Positions 37,320-49,449 of a stretch of 64,000 nt of DNA are shown here, piece after piece. Below the pieces are notes generated by a model. The model did no database searches and was not told the origin of the DNA. It saw only the letters and a list, made by a program, of their open reading frames with translations. The stretch's first letter is position 1; the number at the start of each line of letters is the position of its first letter. Position numbers and translations under genes: made by a program. Origin of the DNA: Strobilurus pachycystidiatus (lineage: Eukaryota > Basidiomycota > Agaricomycetes > Agaricales > Physalacriaceae); the NCBI GenBank assembly GCA_019915135.1, contig JAHLMK010000006.1, positions 1,364,001 to 1,428,000 of the forward strand, in the 5' to 3' direction.

Positions 37320-39395
37320 TTGCATCCACTCCAGTATGGGGTTCCCCGTACAAGGCCCAGGATCCAACCTGCAATGACTTGGCTGCGGGCTTCATCCCAA
37401 ACATTCACAATGACTACGCCGTGGAGTTCTCCGAGCAAGACCCAGGATTTGACATTCTTGCCTCTTCGTTACACCTTAGAGCAGAGAAATCCGGAACAGC
37501 TCTTCCTCTCCACAGACGACAGTGCTCTCTACATCTCTTCACCCATGATACTCAATGCTCAAACAGTGGCCTCCGCTGAACCTCTGAGGGCAAGGGGATA
37601 TACGGTTCGAGTGGTGGACCAAATTTATCCTCCTTTGCCGGGTGCGCGTCTCCCCGAAGCCAATGCTTAAAGGTTCACACTGATGAAGTTAGGCTAAAAC
37701 GGGCCCAAGGGCCTATAAATTACGCGGATCGTGACTGGCTATGTACTACATTGAACTAATACAAGTACATACAAGAAACTAGATACAGTTACAGGGAGTG
37801 GAGGGTGGGGAAGCAGAAACAAAGGCAGAGCAAGCTAAACTGAACACAGAAGCGAAATTGAGCTTGTAGCCTATGAAGAGTGGACTGGGGACACACCTGT
37901 GCACAGAATCCCAAGTGCGACGCTATCAGGAAGCGTGGGAGCAGGCAGGGATTGGACACTGTGCACAAGATAGGGCATCAACTCGAAATCAAGTTGGATA
38001 AGCATACCAGTGACAATGGACAGCAGTGAAAGATCGAGTTAGATCTAGCTGTAGCAGACAGCAGGGAGGGCTAGAGACTGTCCAAAGCGTACACTGGTGA
38101 AAGGAGCATCAGTTCCTGTGAGCAGAACTGGAGGGACACTGTGTGCAAACCTTGCAGAGCCAAAATGCGAAGATGAAGGCAGGAAGCAAGCTGCAACACA
38201 GTGGGGATCAAACTCGCAACTCTGGGGCGCCCTAGACCCAGCATCAGCTGACAGACAGCACTGGGCCTAGGCCAGATGATGACAGATTGATCCTGGGAAA
38301 GTGCGAAGTTATTCCATGTCACATGGCTGAGATATGGGTAACTTAACACATGGCATCAGAAGTGATCTTCTGGAAATGATTGACAGATGCTGTCATGATT
38401 GACAGCTCCTGTGATCGGAGATAGCATCCCTAAGTAGGGGAGATAGCCTTGAGGCTAGTAGGTCAAGAAAGGAAGTCAGTAGCATGAGGCTACATCTCCA
38501 AAAATGGAAATTACTCGCAAATGCATTTGAGCTCATTTGGAGAAAAGTTGATACCACACATGGGCATGATGATGTGACATGTCCAAACTCATAGGATGGG
38601 TCCGGGACATCATGAGGGACATGAGAGTGCAATTAGCAACATGGTAGCTATGACCGATGTCTTGTGATTTGCGATTTACTGCCAAATGATTTTGAGCTCA
38701 TTTGGAGAAAGTTGAGATACCACAATGAGAACACTGCTGCTCAGTGCCAGACTGTACTGAGTGAGCTCAGACAGTATGAGAGAGTGTGTGAGAGGTGCAG
38801 AGGCCTCTGAAAACGCTCCCTACCCTTGGAATCCGCTTTTACTTCGAAGGATCAGCCCACCCACAATCTCGACCAGGACGTGGACATGTGCACGAGTCCA
38901 CGTAATGATAGAAGTATCCCCAGGGAAGAGCTGTCGGAGTTTGACGACGGTCCATCCTTTGCGTCACCCATGGACATGTCTACAGATGACCAGTGCTCGG
39001 AGGTGGATTATGGTCATTCCTTTGCGCTGCCCATGAACTTGACCATGGATGAGCAGTCGACCTCTCCCCAGAACTCCACGGGCCAGATCATAGGTGAACC
39101 TGCCTGCCTGGGCTCATCCAACCCAGATATCAGTACTGCGCACGCTCAGGAACTGACTCTAGATGATGAGAGTACACCTCCTTACTTGGTCGCCCAATGA
39201 GAGGCTCACCAGAAGATCCTTCTCAAAGAGCGACGGCGGCAAGCAGCAGATGCTCGGCGCAGGAAATATCTGCAGGCTGGACGAGTCTTGCTGCCGGATG
39301 AGGTAGTACTTCCCAACCTCGCTGGAGGTACAACCCCACTTGTTCCCGCACTCAATCTTGTTGTCTTCAAGTATACAATTATCTTAAACCTGTGA
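37320..39395 (+). pseudogene. Hypothetical gene interrupted by solo unit S1 and a stop codon
   Basis: The plus frame 37320-37659 runs into S1 at codon position GAA-G. Skipping 37660-38847, the frame resumes in phase at 38848 and stays open to TGA 39198-39200, about 230 codons in all. Beyond that TGA the same frame continues for another 64 codons of basic, protein-like sequence (KERRRQAADARRRKYLQAGR) to 39395, so the TGA is probably a mutation or the block has an unseen intron. The left start is uncertain and more exons may lie upstream. Family not recognised; the middle is acidic with repeated PMD/PMN segments. Confidence 0.5.
37660..38847 (-). repeat. S1: solo A-B unit of N family
   Basis: 1,188 bp with the A segment, 66-bp spacer and B, ends ccaatgctt and acttcga on the + strand. 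No ORFs of N between. Sits in a coding exon whose frame is restored by its exact removal. Confidence 0.9.
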
Positions 39396-40639
39396 GTATA
39401 CCCTGCCTTTGTGTAGTCCCACTGTTGCTCACTCATTACCCAACAACGGCAAAAGGCCATGAAGGAAACTACAACAACAAGACTGTCCTAGACCAAGACT
39501 ATATTTGCCCTCTTAAATTACCAAGACATCCAAATTGACCCAAAATGCTTCAAGAGTCGAAGTAAAAGCGGATTCCAAGGGTAGGGAGCGTTTTCAGAGG
39601 CCTCTGCACCTCTCACACTCTCCCTCATACTGTCTGAGCTCACTCAGTACAGTCTGGCAGTGAGCAGCAGTGTTTTCATTGTGGTATCTCAACTTTCTCC
39701 AAATGAGCTCAAAATCATTTGGCAGTAAATCGCAAATCACACAACATCGGTCATAGCTACCATGTTGCTGTTTGCACTCTCATGTCTCTCATGATGTCCT
39801 CAACTCATCCTATGAGTCTGGTCATGTCACACCATCATGTCCTTGTGTGGTATCAACTTTTCTCCAAATGAGCTCAAATGCATTTGCGAGTAATTTCCAT
39901 TTTGGAGATGTAGCCTCATCCTACTGACTTCCTTTCTTGACCCACTAGCCTCAAGGCTATCTCCCCTACTTAGGGATGCTATCTCCGATCACAGGAGCTG
40001 TCAATCATGACAGCATCTGTCAATCATTTCCAGAAGATCACTTCTGATGCCATGTGTTCAGTTACCCATATCTCAGCCATGTGACATGGAATAACTTCGC
40101 ACTTTCCCAGGATCAATCTGTCATCATCTGGCCTAGGCCCAGTGCTGTCTGTCAGCTGATGCTGGGTCTAGGGCGCCCCAGAGTTGCGAGTTTGATCCCC
40201 ACTGTGTTGCAGCTTGCTTCCTGCCTTCATCTTCGCATTTTGGCTCTGCAAGGTTTGCACACAGTGTCCCTCCAGTTCTGCTCACAGGAACTGATGCTCC
40301 TTTCACCAGTGTACGCTTTGGACAGTCTCTAGCCCTCCCTGCTGTCTGCTACAGCTAGATCTAACTCGATCTTTCACTGCTGTCCATTGTCACTGGTATG
40401 CTTATCCAACTTGATTTCGAGTTGATGCCTTATCTTGTGCACAGTGTCCAATCCCTGCCTGCTCCCACGCTTCCTGATAGCGTCGCACTTGGGATTCTGT
40501 GCACAGGTGTGTCCCCAGTCCACTCTTCATAGGCTACAAGCTCAATTTCGCTTCTGTGCACAGTTTAGCTTGCTCTGCCTTTGTTTCTGCTTCATCACCC
40601 TTGCTCCTACCTCGCACATCGCTCTGCTCATCCATCTCT

Positions 40640-42052
40640 ATGCCCCCCATTGCTGTCTCTGAGTCCTCCCACAATGATCTCGACGTCATTGCCTCTCCTC
40701 AGGCCTCCCCTGATCCTGAGGCCTCTCCTGCGCCCCATACCATCATTCCTGACTCTGAGATCGACCGCTCTCGCATCAAGAAGCTCAGTGAGAAGCTGCA
40801 GCTCCTTGTTACTCAGTTCTCTGATGGCACCATTGCTAACCACGCTGAGTTCATGCGTCAAGCACGGCTCACTGGTGCCAGCGCTCACGAGATGGCCGAC
40901 TACATTGACCAAGTCACCCAGGTCATCGCTGCTCGACGCGCTGCCCGGGTCGACTCTGCACCTGCTGAGCCCACTGCCGACCCAGCCACTGTTGCTGCTC
41001 GTCAGGTTCAGGAGGAGCAGCAGCGCCAGCACAAGCAGGCTGTCGAGGACGCCGCTTGGGCCGCTCTTGCTGCCAACTTGGATGCCCTCGATGCTGAGGG
41101 CAACAGAGCAGCACCCGTTGTTCCTAGTCCAAACACCGGTCCTCTCTCTGCTGCCTTGTTTGCCAAGCTCCTTAATCCCACCTCCACTTCGGAGTCAGGG
41201 ATTCCTTCCTCCATTCTTGCTGCAGCTCCTCATCTTGCGCAGCTCTCCTCCTTGTCTGATCTCTCTCCACATCTACAAGAGACAGACCGCCTCCGCAGAC
41301 TCTTTAGAGCGGACAAGGATGCAGATGCTGTTGCAGACCTTCTCCGTTCTCTCTCTCATCCTGATCCATTTGCCCATTCCTTGTGGCGTCTCATTGTCCA
41401 AGATCTTTATGTTGACTTTGAGAAACTCCTTGCTTCCTTTGGGTCTCACCCATCTCATCATGATGATGAACCCAAGGACTTTGGAGGTGGTTATGCTCTT
41501 GTGCGCAAGGACCACGTCTCTGCACGTCGGTCTCTTTCCACAGAGTCAGACTGGACCCGCTGCTTTGATGCATGGTCTCGAGGGGTTCTCCTTGTCTACC
41601 CTCACCGGAACAAGGAGTTGGAGAAGTACAGAGCCATTGTGGTGGAGATGTTCCGTGCTTCTGAACCAGATCTTTCATTTCCTATCCGCTTTGATTGTCA
41701 GACTCGTGAACGTTATGCCAGGGCTCCTTTTGAGCTGCATGACCGGTCTCAACTTCATTTCCCTATGCTCTCTGAAATGCTTCGCTCTCGAGGCAGCCCA
41801 TCTGCGCTTAAGCGTCCTGCAGCTACTTCAGCTCAGGAGCCGTCTCCAAAGCGTCAGAGGGTTATTTGTCAGAACTGGAATCTGGGGAATTGTCCCAAGA
41901 CTCCTTGTGCTTTCAAGAGGATTCATGGCACCTGTTCTGAGTGCGGCGGCAAGCATCCCGCTCGTGACAAAGAACAGTGTCTTGTCCTCCTCAATGCCCG
42001 ACGAGCAGTTGCTCATAGCAAGTCGGGTGCTGGAAGCGCAGGCTCAGCCTAG
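40640..42052 (+). CDS. gag: N3 Gag-like protein with CCCH zinc finger
   Basis: 470 aa, open throughout, nearly identical to N1 and N2. Keeps the CX7CX4CX5H finger. Minor changes include Arg-Ala for Lys-Ser in the CQTRERYA region. Confidence 0.8.
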   Translation: MPPIAVSESSHNDLDVIASPQASPDPEASPAPHTIIPDSEIDRSRIKKLSEKLQLLVTQFSDGTIANHAEFMRQARLTGASAHEMADYIDQVTQVIAARRAARVDSAPAEPTADPATVAARQVQEEQQRQHKQAVEDAAWAALAANLDALDAEGNRAAPVVPSPNTGPLSAALFAKLLNPTSTSESGIPSSILAAAPHLAQLSSLSDLSPHLQETDRLRRLFRADKDADAVADLLRSLSHPDPFAHSLWRLIVQDLYVDFEKLLASFGSHPSHHDDEPKDFGGGYALVRKDHVSARRSLSTESDWTRCFDAWSRGVLLVYPHRNKELEKYRAIVVEMFRASEPDLSFPIRFDCQTRERYARAPFELHDRSQLHFPMLSEMLRSRGSPSALKRPAATSAQEPSPKRQRVICQNWNLGNCPKTPCAFKRIHGTCSECGGKHPARDKEQCLVLLNARRAVAHSKSGAGSAGSA

Positions 42053-43882
42053 AAGCTTATCTGGCTCAAAGCGGAAGGCAGAAGATGAGCAGTCTGCACC
42101 GCGTTTCAAAAGAGGCTATGTTTTTACTTCCAATGTATCATCAGAATCCAAAGCTCCTCCGAGCATTTCTTCCACTTATACTGCTCCTCCTCTACCTAGA
42201 CCACCTCAGCAGATCTTAGATGATCCACAGATCCAAGCCTCGCTTGCAGCTGTTGCGGATTACATCCGTGTTGATACTCCTTTCAATGTTGACCGCATTG
42301 AGCACTTGTTGACCAAACATCCCAACCGTCCATTTGTTGATTCTGTCATTTGCTCTCTCCGTCAAGGTTTCTGGCCTTTCCATGATGGAGAATGGGAAGC
42401 TCATCTCAAAGAGCGCTATGATAACTATGCCACAGAGGCTCAAGATCTTGCAGAACTTCGAGTTTATAGAGATCAAGAGATTGCAGCTGGTCGCTGGTCT
42501 CCAGCTCTTCCAGAGAACTTTGTACTTCTTCCTGGCATGCGCATTTCTCCCATGTTTGTTGGCAGAAAGGCAAACCTCGTGTTGTCATGGATCATACTGG
42601 CAATGGTCTCAATGATGGCATATCCAGAGAAGATGCCAAAGTGCGCTATGATGATGTGCATTCATTTGGTCAACTTCTCAATGATGTGCTCAAAGCACAT
42701 CCAAATGAGGAACTGTTGCTCTTCAAGAGTGATGTATCCAAAGCATTCCTCAACCTTCCTGCCCATCCCATTTGGCAACTTCATCAAGTGGTCACTGTGG
42801 ATGGCAGATACCACATTGTGCGCCGTCTCATTCTGGGCACTCGTGCTTCTCCTCGCTGTTGGTGTTCATTCTCTGGACTTCTCAACTGGATAGCCTGGGA
42901 ACTTGGAGTCATTGGTCTTCATGACTATATGGATGACTTCTTTGGCTGGGATTTCAAGCGCAATCTTGTTATGTTTCATGGCAAACTGCGTCCCCACCGT
43001 CAAGTTCAACTTCTTGTCTTTTGGGATCTCATTGGTTGTCCATATGATGACAAGAAGCAGGAGCATGGAGTCACGCTCAAAATCATTGGCTTCTGGGTTG
43101 ATATCCATTCTGGTTCTATCTCCCTCTCTCCAGATTCTCTTGACTCTATGATTACTTCAATCAATGAGTTCTTGGGACAACCCAAGCCCCCTCTTCAGCA
43201 ATGGCAGCAACTTGCTGGTTATCTGAATTGGACTCTCAATGTCTTGCCCTGGGCACGCCCAGCTCTCACAGAGCTCTATCGCAAGATGAGCGGCAAGACC
43301 ATCCGCTTCAAAGGCATTCCACTCAATGCTGAGGTTAAGCAGGACCTCAGTTGGTTTGTCAAAGTTGCAAAGGATTGCATTGGCATTCGCTTTGTTGATG
43401 CTCAATCTTGGAGTGATGATGAGGCAGATTTCATTGGGTGGACAGATGCTAGCAATTCTGGTCTTGCATTTGTATATGCAGGCAATGGCTTTGCTTATCA
43501 GCTTAAGACTATCACGGGAGTGGACACATTCTTCCGTGAACTTCTTGCCATTTTCTGTCTCATCCACCATGTTGCCTCATTCAAGATTCCTCCTCGTCGC
43601 ATTCTGATCCATTCAGACAGCATGGATTCAGTTGCAGTTTTCAACTTCTTGTCTGCATCTCAATCATCACACAATGCCATTCTGTTGGCAATTGCTGATA
43701 TTGTGCTGCGCACAGGCATTGATGTGCGAGTTAGACACATCCCTGGAGTTGACAACATCATGGCAGACTTGTTGTCTCGCCTTCTGTTTGATGATTTTTC
43801 CAAACAGTTTCCCTCCTACCGCGTCTGCACATTCCAGCCCCCAAGAGAGCTGGTTCCGGCGCGATGGAGAGAGTGCTTTTAG
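41994..43882 (+). pseudogene. pol: N3 pol (RT-RNase H), broken by the same 4-bp deletion as N1
   Basis: Starts inside gag. The tctg deletion is at about 42561; the frame after it is open from 42587 to the end and carries YMDD and RNase H. No functional RT can be made without correction of the frame. Confidence 0.85.
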
Positions 43883-44877
43883 AGGCCTTGGGCGAGAGGA
43901 GAAAGACTGATCCCTCTCGCCCACCTATGGACTTGAAGAAACTAGATGACTTAGTCTTGTATCTACAAGTCCATGCAATTGAGAAGTCCACTCGTAAGAA
44001 CTATGCTACTGGTGCCAGAGATTATGCTAGATTCTGTCACAACCACAGCCTTCCTCTGGATCCCACTCCAGAAACTCTATCTCGCTATATTGCTTATACT
44101 TCTCAATTCATTGCCTCTGGCTCCAAATATCTTTCTGGAGCACGTCACTTTCTCAAGGAGTTCTATCCCTCATTCACTGAAGCTCGAGCTTCTGCTCTAG
44201 TGCAAGCTACTATCAGAGGAGCCAAAAAGATCAGAGCCGATCCTGTGAAGCGCAAACCACCTCTGCGCACTTCTCATCTGCAACTCTTTGTTGATACTGC
44301 AAATGCAACTCTGAGCTATGATGATCTTCTCTTTGCCACTCTTATGGCTTGTGCATTCTATGGCTGTCATCGCATGGGAGAGCTGCTACAGCCTAATTCC
44401 AAAGCACTCAAAGATTGGCGTAAGATCATCAAGAGAGCTTCTCTGCATTTTGAGCCTGGCTATGCAGGTTACAAGCTGCCTTATCACAAGGGTGATCAGT
44501 TCTATCAAGGAACAGACATGCTCTTCACTCCTCAGAAGATTGCAAACCCGGTTGAGCTTCTCAAGCAATATACCAAACTCCGAGACAAGCTCCATGGAGC
44601 TCGGTCTGCTCTTTTCATTTGTGAGAATGGGACTATTCCCACTCGCAGTTGGTTTGAAAGAAAGTTCTTTGCTCTGGTGGGAAGAGAGTTTGGAGGTCAC
44701 TCTGCCCGTTCTGGTGGTGCCACCTACTATGCTGGCCTAGGTCTCTCCGATGCTATCATTCAGGCTTTGGGTCGTTGGTCTTCAGAGGCCTTCAAGATCT
44801 ATATCCGTGATAATCCAGCAGTACGTGCTGCACAACAGCTTGCAGCACAGAAGCAAGCCTCCACTTCCAATTCCTAA
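43864..44877 (+). CDS. N3 tyrosine recombinase
   Basis: 337 aa, reads identical to the N1 and N2 enzymes, with the complete Arg, His-x-x-Arg, Tyr set. Open and preceded by the 19-nt overlap with pol. Confidence 0.9.
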   Translation: MERVLLEALGERRKTDPSRPPMDLKKLDDLVLYLQVHAIEKSTRKNYATGARDYARFCHNHSLPLDPTPETLSRYIAYTSQFIASGSKYLSGARHFLKEFYPSFTEARASALVQATIRGAKKIRADPVKRKPPLRTSHLQLFVDTANATLSYDDLLFATLMACAFYGCHRMGELLQPNSKALKDWRKIIKRASLHFEPGYAGYKLPYHKGDQFYQGTDMLFTPQKIANPVELLKQYTKLRDKLHGARSALFICENGTIPTRSWFERKFFALVGREFGGHSARSGGATYYAGLGLSDAIIQALGRWSSEAFKIYIRDNPAVRAAQQLAAQKQASTSNS

Positions 44878-46252
44878 CACAAATCTCTACTCTCATCTCG
44901 CGTCTCGTTCACATCTTTCTCACCACCACCATCCCCACACACAACATTCATAGCTCTCATAGCCAGTCACGATCCGCGTAATTTATAGGCCCTTGGGCCC
45001 GTTTTAGCCTAACTTCATCTGTGTGAACCTTGAAGCATTGGTCGAAGTAAAAGCGGATTCCAAGGGTAGGGAGCGTTTTCAGAGGCCTCTGCACCTCTCA
45101 CACTCTCCCTCATACTGTCTGAGCTCACTCAGTACAGTCTGGCAGTGAGCAGCAGTGTTTTCATTGTGGTATCTCAACTTTCTCCAAATGAGCTCAAAAT
45201 CATTTGGCAGTAAATCGCAAATCACACAACATCGGTCATAGCTACCATGTTGCTGTTTGCACTCTCATGTCTCTCATGATGTCCTCAACTCATCCTATGA
45301 GTCTGGTCATGTCACACCATCATGTCCTTGTGTGGTATCAACTTTTCTCCAAATGAGCTCAAATGCATTTGCGAGTAATTTCCATTTTTGGAGATGTAGC
45401 CTCATGCTACTGACTTCCTTTCTTGACCCACTAGCCTCAAGGCTATCTCCCCTACTTAGGGATGCTATCTCCGATCACAGGAGCTGTCAATCATGACAGC
45501 ATCTGTCAATCATTTCCAGAAGATCACTTCTGATGCCATGTGTTCAGTTACCCATATCTCAGCCATGTGACATGGAATAACTTCGCACTTTCCCAGGATC
45601 AATCTGTCATCATCTGGCCTAGGCCCAGTGCTGTCTGTCAGCTGATGCTGGGTCTAGGGCGCCCCAGAGTTGCGAGTTTGATCCCCACTGTGTTGCAGCT
45701 TGCTTCCTGCCTTCATCTTCGCATTTTGGCTCTGCAAGGTTTGCACACAGTGTCCCTCCAGTTCTGCTCACAGGAACTGATGCTCCTTTCACCAGTGTAC
45801 GCTTTGGACAGTCTCTAGCCCTCCCTGCTGTCTGCTACAGCTAGATCTAACTCGATCTTTCACTGCTGTCCATTGTCACTGGTATGCTTATCCAACTTGA
45901 TTTCGAGTTGATGCCTTATCTTGTGCACAGTGTCCAATCCCTGCCTGCTCCCACGCTTCCTGATAGCGTCGCACTTGGGATTCTGTGCACAGGTGTGTCC
46001 CCAGTCCACTCTTCATAGGCTACAAGCTCAATTTCGCTTCTGTGCACAGTTTAGCTTGCTCTGCCTTTGTTTCTGCTTCCCCACCCTCCACTCCCTGTAA
46101 CTGTATCTAGTTTCTTGTATGTACTTGTATTAGTTCGATGTAGTACATAGCCAGTCACGATCCGCGTAATTTATAGGCCCTTGGGCCCGTAATTTATAGG
46201 CCCTTGGGCCCGTTTTAGCCTAACTTCATCTGTGTGAACCTTGAAGCATTGG

Positions 46253-46441
46253 CTAAGGGATTTTAGCGCTTCGACCGACCATGAGTGGTTCACGCAGTAA
46301 GAACTCACCTACAATATCACCGTCTCCTCCTCACTAAGCTTTTGTCAGTGTTGACCACAAGGTCAAGCTCCACAAGTCAGGTCCTCCCAAGGGTAATTAT
46401 CCTTGGTGCTCTTGCCGTCGCGGGATAGTTCCTCATATTTT
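46253..46441. other. Short spacer between N3 and S2
   Basis: 189 bp without recognised features; two independent N-family insertions landed this close together. Confidence 0.5.
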
Positions 46442-47626
46442 TCAAAGTAAAAGCGGATTCCAAGGGTAGGGAGCGTTTTCAGAGGCCTCTGCACCTCTCA
46501 AACTCTCTCTCATATTGTCTGAACTCACTCAGTACAGTCTGGCACTGAGCAGCAGTGTTCTCATTATGGTATCTCAACTTTCTCCAAATGAGCTCAAAAT
46601 CATTTGGCAGTAAATCGCAAATCACAAGACATCGGTCATAGTTACCGTGTTGCCGATTGCACTCTCATGTCTCTCATGATGTCCCGGACCCATCCCATGA
46701 GTTTGGACATGTCACATCATCATGCCCATGTGTGATATCAACTTTTCTCCAAATGAGCTCAAATGCATTTGCGAGTAATTTCCATTTTTGGAGATGTAGC
46801 CTCATGCTACTGACTTCCTTTCTTGACCTACTAGCCTCAAGGCTATCTCCCCTACCTAGATGCTATCTCCGATCACAGGAGCTGTCAATCATGACAGCAT
46901 CTGTCAATCATTTCCAGAAGATCACTTCTGATGCCATGTGTTAAGTTACCCATATCTCAGCCATGTGACATGGAATAACTTCGCACTTTCCCAGGATCAA
47001 TCTGTCATCATCTGGCCTAGGCCCAGTGCTGTCTGTCAGCTGATGCTAGGTCTAGGGCGCCCCAGAGTTGCGAGTTTGATCCCCACTGTGTTGCAGCTTG
47101 CTTCCTGCCTTCATCTTCGCATTTTGGCTCTGCAAGGTTTTCACACAGTGTCCCTCCAGTTCTGCTCACAGGAACTGATGCTCCTTTCACCAGTGTACGC
47201 TTTGGACAGTCTCTAGCCCTCCCTGCTGTCTGCTACAACTAGATCTAACTTGATCTTTCACTGCTGTCCATTGTCACTGGTATGCTTATCCAACTTGATT
47301 TTGAGTTGATGCCTTATCTTGTGCACAGTGTCCAATCCCTGCCTGCTCCCACGCTTCCTGATAGCGTCACACTTGGGATTCTGTGCACAGGTGTGTCCCC
47401 AGTCCACTCTTCATAGGCTACAAGCTCAATTTTGCTTCTGTGCTCAGTTTAGCTTGCTCTGTCTTTGTTTCTGCTTCCCCACCCTCCACTCTCTGTAACT
47501 GTATCTAGTTTCTTGTATGTACATGTATTAGTTAGATATAGTACATAGCCAGTCACGATCCGCGTAATTTATAGGCTCTTGGGCCCTTTTAGCCTAACTT
47601 CATCAGTGTGAACCTTTAAGCATTGG
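46442..47626 (+). repeat. S2: solo A-B unit of N family
   Basis: 1,185 bp, starts tcaaagtaaaag (G-to-A variant of the left end), ends gcattgg. More diverged than S1, with a 4-bp loss near 46857. Confidence 0.9.
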
Positions 47627-47908
47627 CTTATAGACAAGCCCACACCCGTTAAGCCTACCGTAAAAGGGACAGGTTGCGCGACAGCAACATCGCCATCTGG
47701 CCCATTAGGACCTCAAGCCTTAAAGAATAGGCTAGTGCAGGCTAGTGTCCCAGCCCAAGATCCAAAAGCTCCCATCCAGCACGGCAGTCGGGACACGCGG
47801 ACGCCCGCACATATGGCTAACCAAGAAGCACTTGTAAGTGCATGACAATGTGCTGGTTTTCACCACTGAGGCGTTCTTTAGCTCGACTCTGCATTTAAGC
47901 ATTTTGGA

Positions 47909-49449
47909 ATGGTGGACCCGGACATGGATTTGAACAACACTTTCCTTCCCCAATCGCGCGCTGGAACGATACATCCGGCTCTCTTGACGGATGAGTGTTC
48001 TAAAATTCTGGAATCAAAAATGACAGGCGATTTGTGGGGCAAGCTCCATTCCTTACAAGACACCATTGCCGCCTTGGACAATAAGGTGGACTCTGGAGTA
48101 ACTAAGCTTCACTCGAGGGGATTCGCCTTCTCTTTCTATGTCCCAAGCCGCCTTACCCCTGAAAAGTCAATACGCCAACTCACTTCAACCACAGCCAATT
48201 GTGAGGACGTCTTCGGTCCCATTCTGGAAACCGGGACCACGCACCATGCCACCACCAGAAGGACAACTTTTGGTCTTCATCCCCCACTCTGCGCGATTCA
48301 TTCTCAGACGCCGAAGATCATTGTCTGCTTCTCAATCAAACATACCGGAGACGACACCCAATCATCCCACATCTGCCGGAGCAGTGCTTCGTCCAGTTGG
48401 ATTCCCCCCTCCGCAGCCTGCGGCTGGCACACGTTCTACAGCGTCGCAAGACCCAGTGCCCATGCCGCCGGACATACTATCTTTGATGAGCCAGGGTGCA
48501 TTCTCCCTCCCATCGCCCGCAACTTGCACGGCTGCTTCAGCATCAAAAGGCACAGTTGCAGCGCCATCTGGCGTATGTCAAAGCCCAGGCCGCCCAAGTC
48601 CCCGTGCGGATTTTCCGTCTAAGATGGGGGAAACTCTGAAGCGCGGTCTACAAGCTACAGAAACACACTCTTCAAGAGCTCATGGTCCTGGGAAACGAGC
48701 TAGGACCAAGAATCCCACTGGAGTCTCTTCTTCTATTTCCAGACCTGTGTTCAACCCAGATCGTGCGGCTTGGGGTGACAGGGCGCGACCAGCACCCGTT
48801 CCAGACGCATCAGTGCTGCAGAGAAACATTATTCAGATACCAACAGCCGACGGAGATATGGTGATAGCTCGAGACCGAGTCCCACTTGACATGATGGGTG
48901 GCCTTCGACTGGGAGATAACTGCGAAGACCTGGTTTGTGTCTGGGACCACAAAGATCCGTGGTATGATCCACCCGTAACCTATCCCATCTTCCTCTACCA
49001 GAATGATCGCAAATTCATAATACCGGTGCAAATCAGCCGCCTCTTCAGAGGAAATTCCTATGCAAGCAGAGTATGGAGGAAGATTGTCAAAACCTGGGGT
49101 GAATACAAAGTAGGTCTCATTGCTTTTACGAGTGTTTTCCGCTTATCTCAAGTTTGTTCAGAAATTTATGGAACACTATCAAGACCTTGGGCCCAATGAG
49201 TTCGTCCGCCAAAGGGGATCGCTGAAAGAACGTATATTCACAAAAACACTCCAGGCCCTTCAAAAGCAGCGAGTGGAAGAAACATCAGAGACCAATTTGC
49301 AGGCTATTCGTCAGCGCTACGGAACTAGCTACGATTCCCTATTTGCTCTTAAGGGAAAAGGGAAAGCACCAATAACAGATGCCGCCACCATCGTCAAACG
49401 CGACAAGGAGCTACAGGCCTTGCAAAGGGAGAATGGGTTTTGCGTCTAA
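47909..49449 (+). CDS. Three-exon hypothetical protein
   Basis: Exons 47909-48097, 48195-49109 and 49162-49449 join in phase. Donors are gtaact and gtaggt, acceptors aaccacag and ttgttcag; introns are 97 and 52 bp. The 463-aa protein has an acidic, possibly coiled N-terminus (ILESKMTGDLWGKL, LQDTIAALDNKV), a long Pro/Ser-rich disordered middle with a basic KRARTKN segment, and a folded-looking C-terminal domain (about 290-400) containing CVWDHKDPWYDPPVTYP and SYASRVWRKIVKTWGEYK. The end is helical and charged. No catalytic motif is recognised. It lies between S2 and N4 and appears undamaged; it may be a host gene or part of an unrecognised element. Confidence 0.55.

Larger units (their letters stand above)
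39557..46252 (+). mobile_element. N3: full-length N element with defective pol
   Basis: A1 39557-40593, ORFs, B1 44958-45041, A2 45042-46079, B2 46146-46252. Flanks are caagag and ctaaggg. B2 carries a 23-bp internal tandem duplication (107 bp instead of 84). It shares with N1 the 4-bp RT deletion though the insertion sites differ. Confidence 0.9.
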
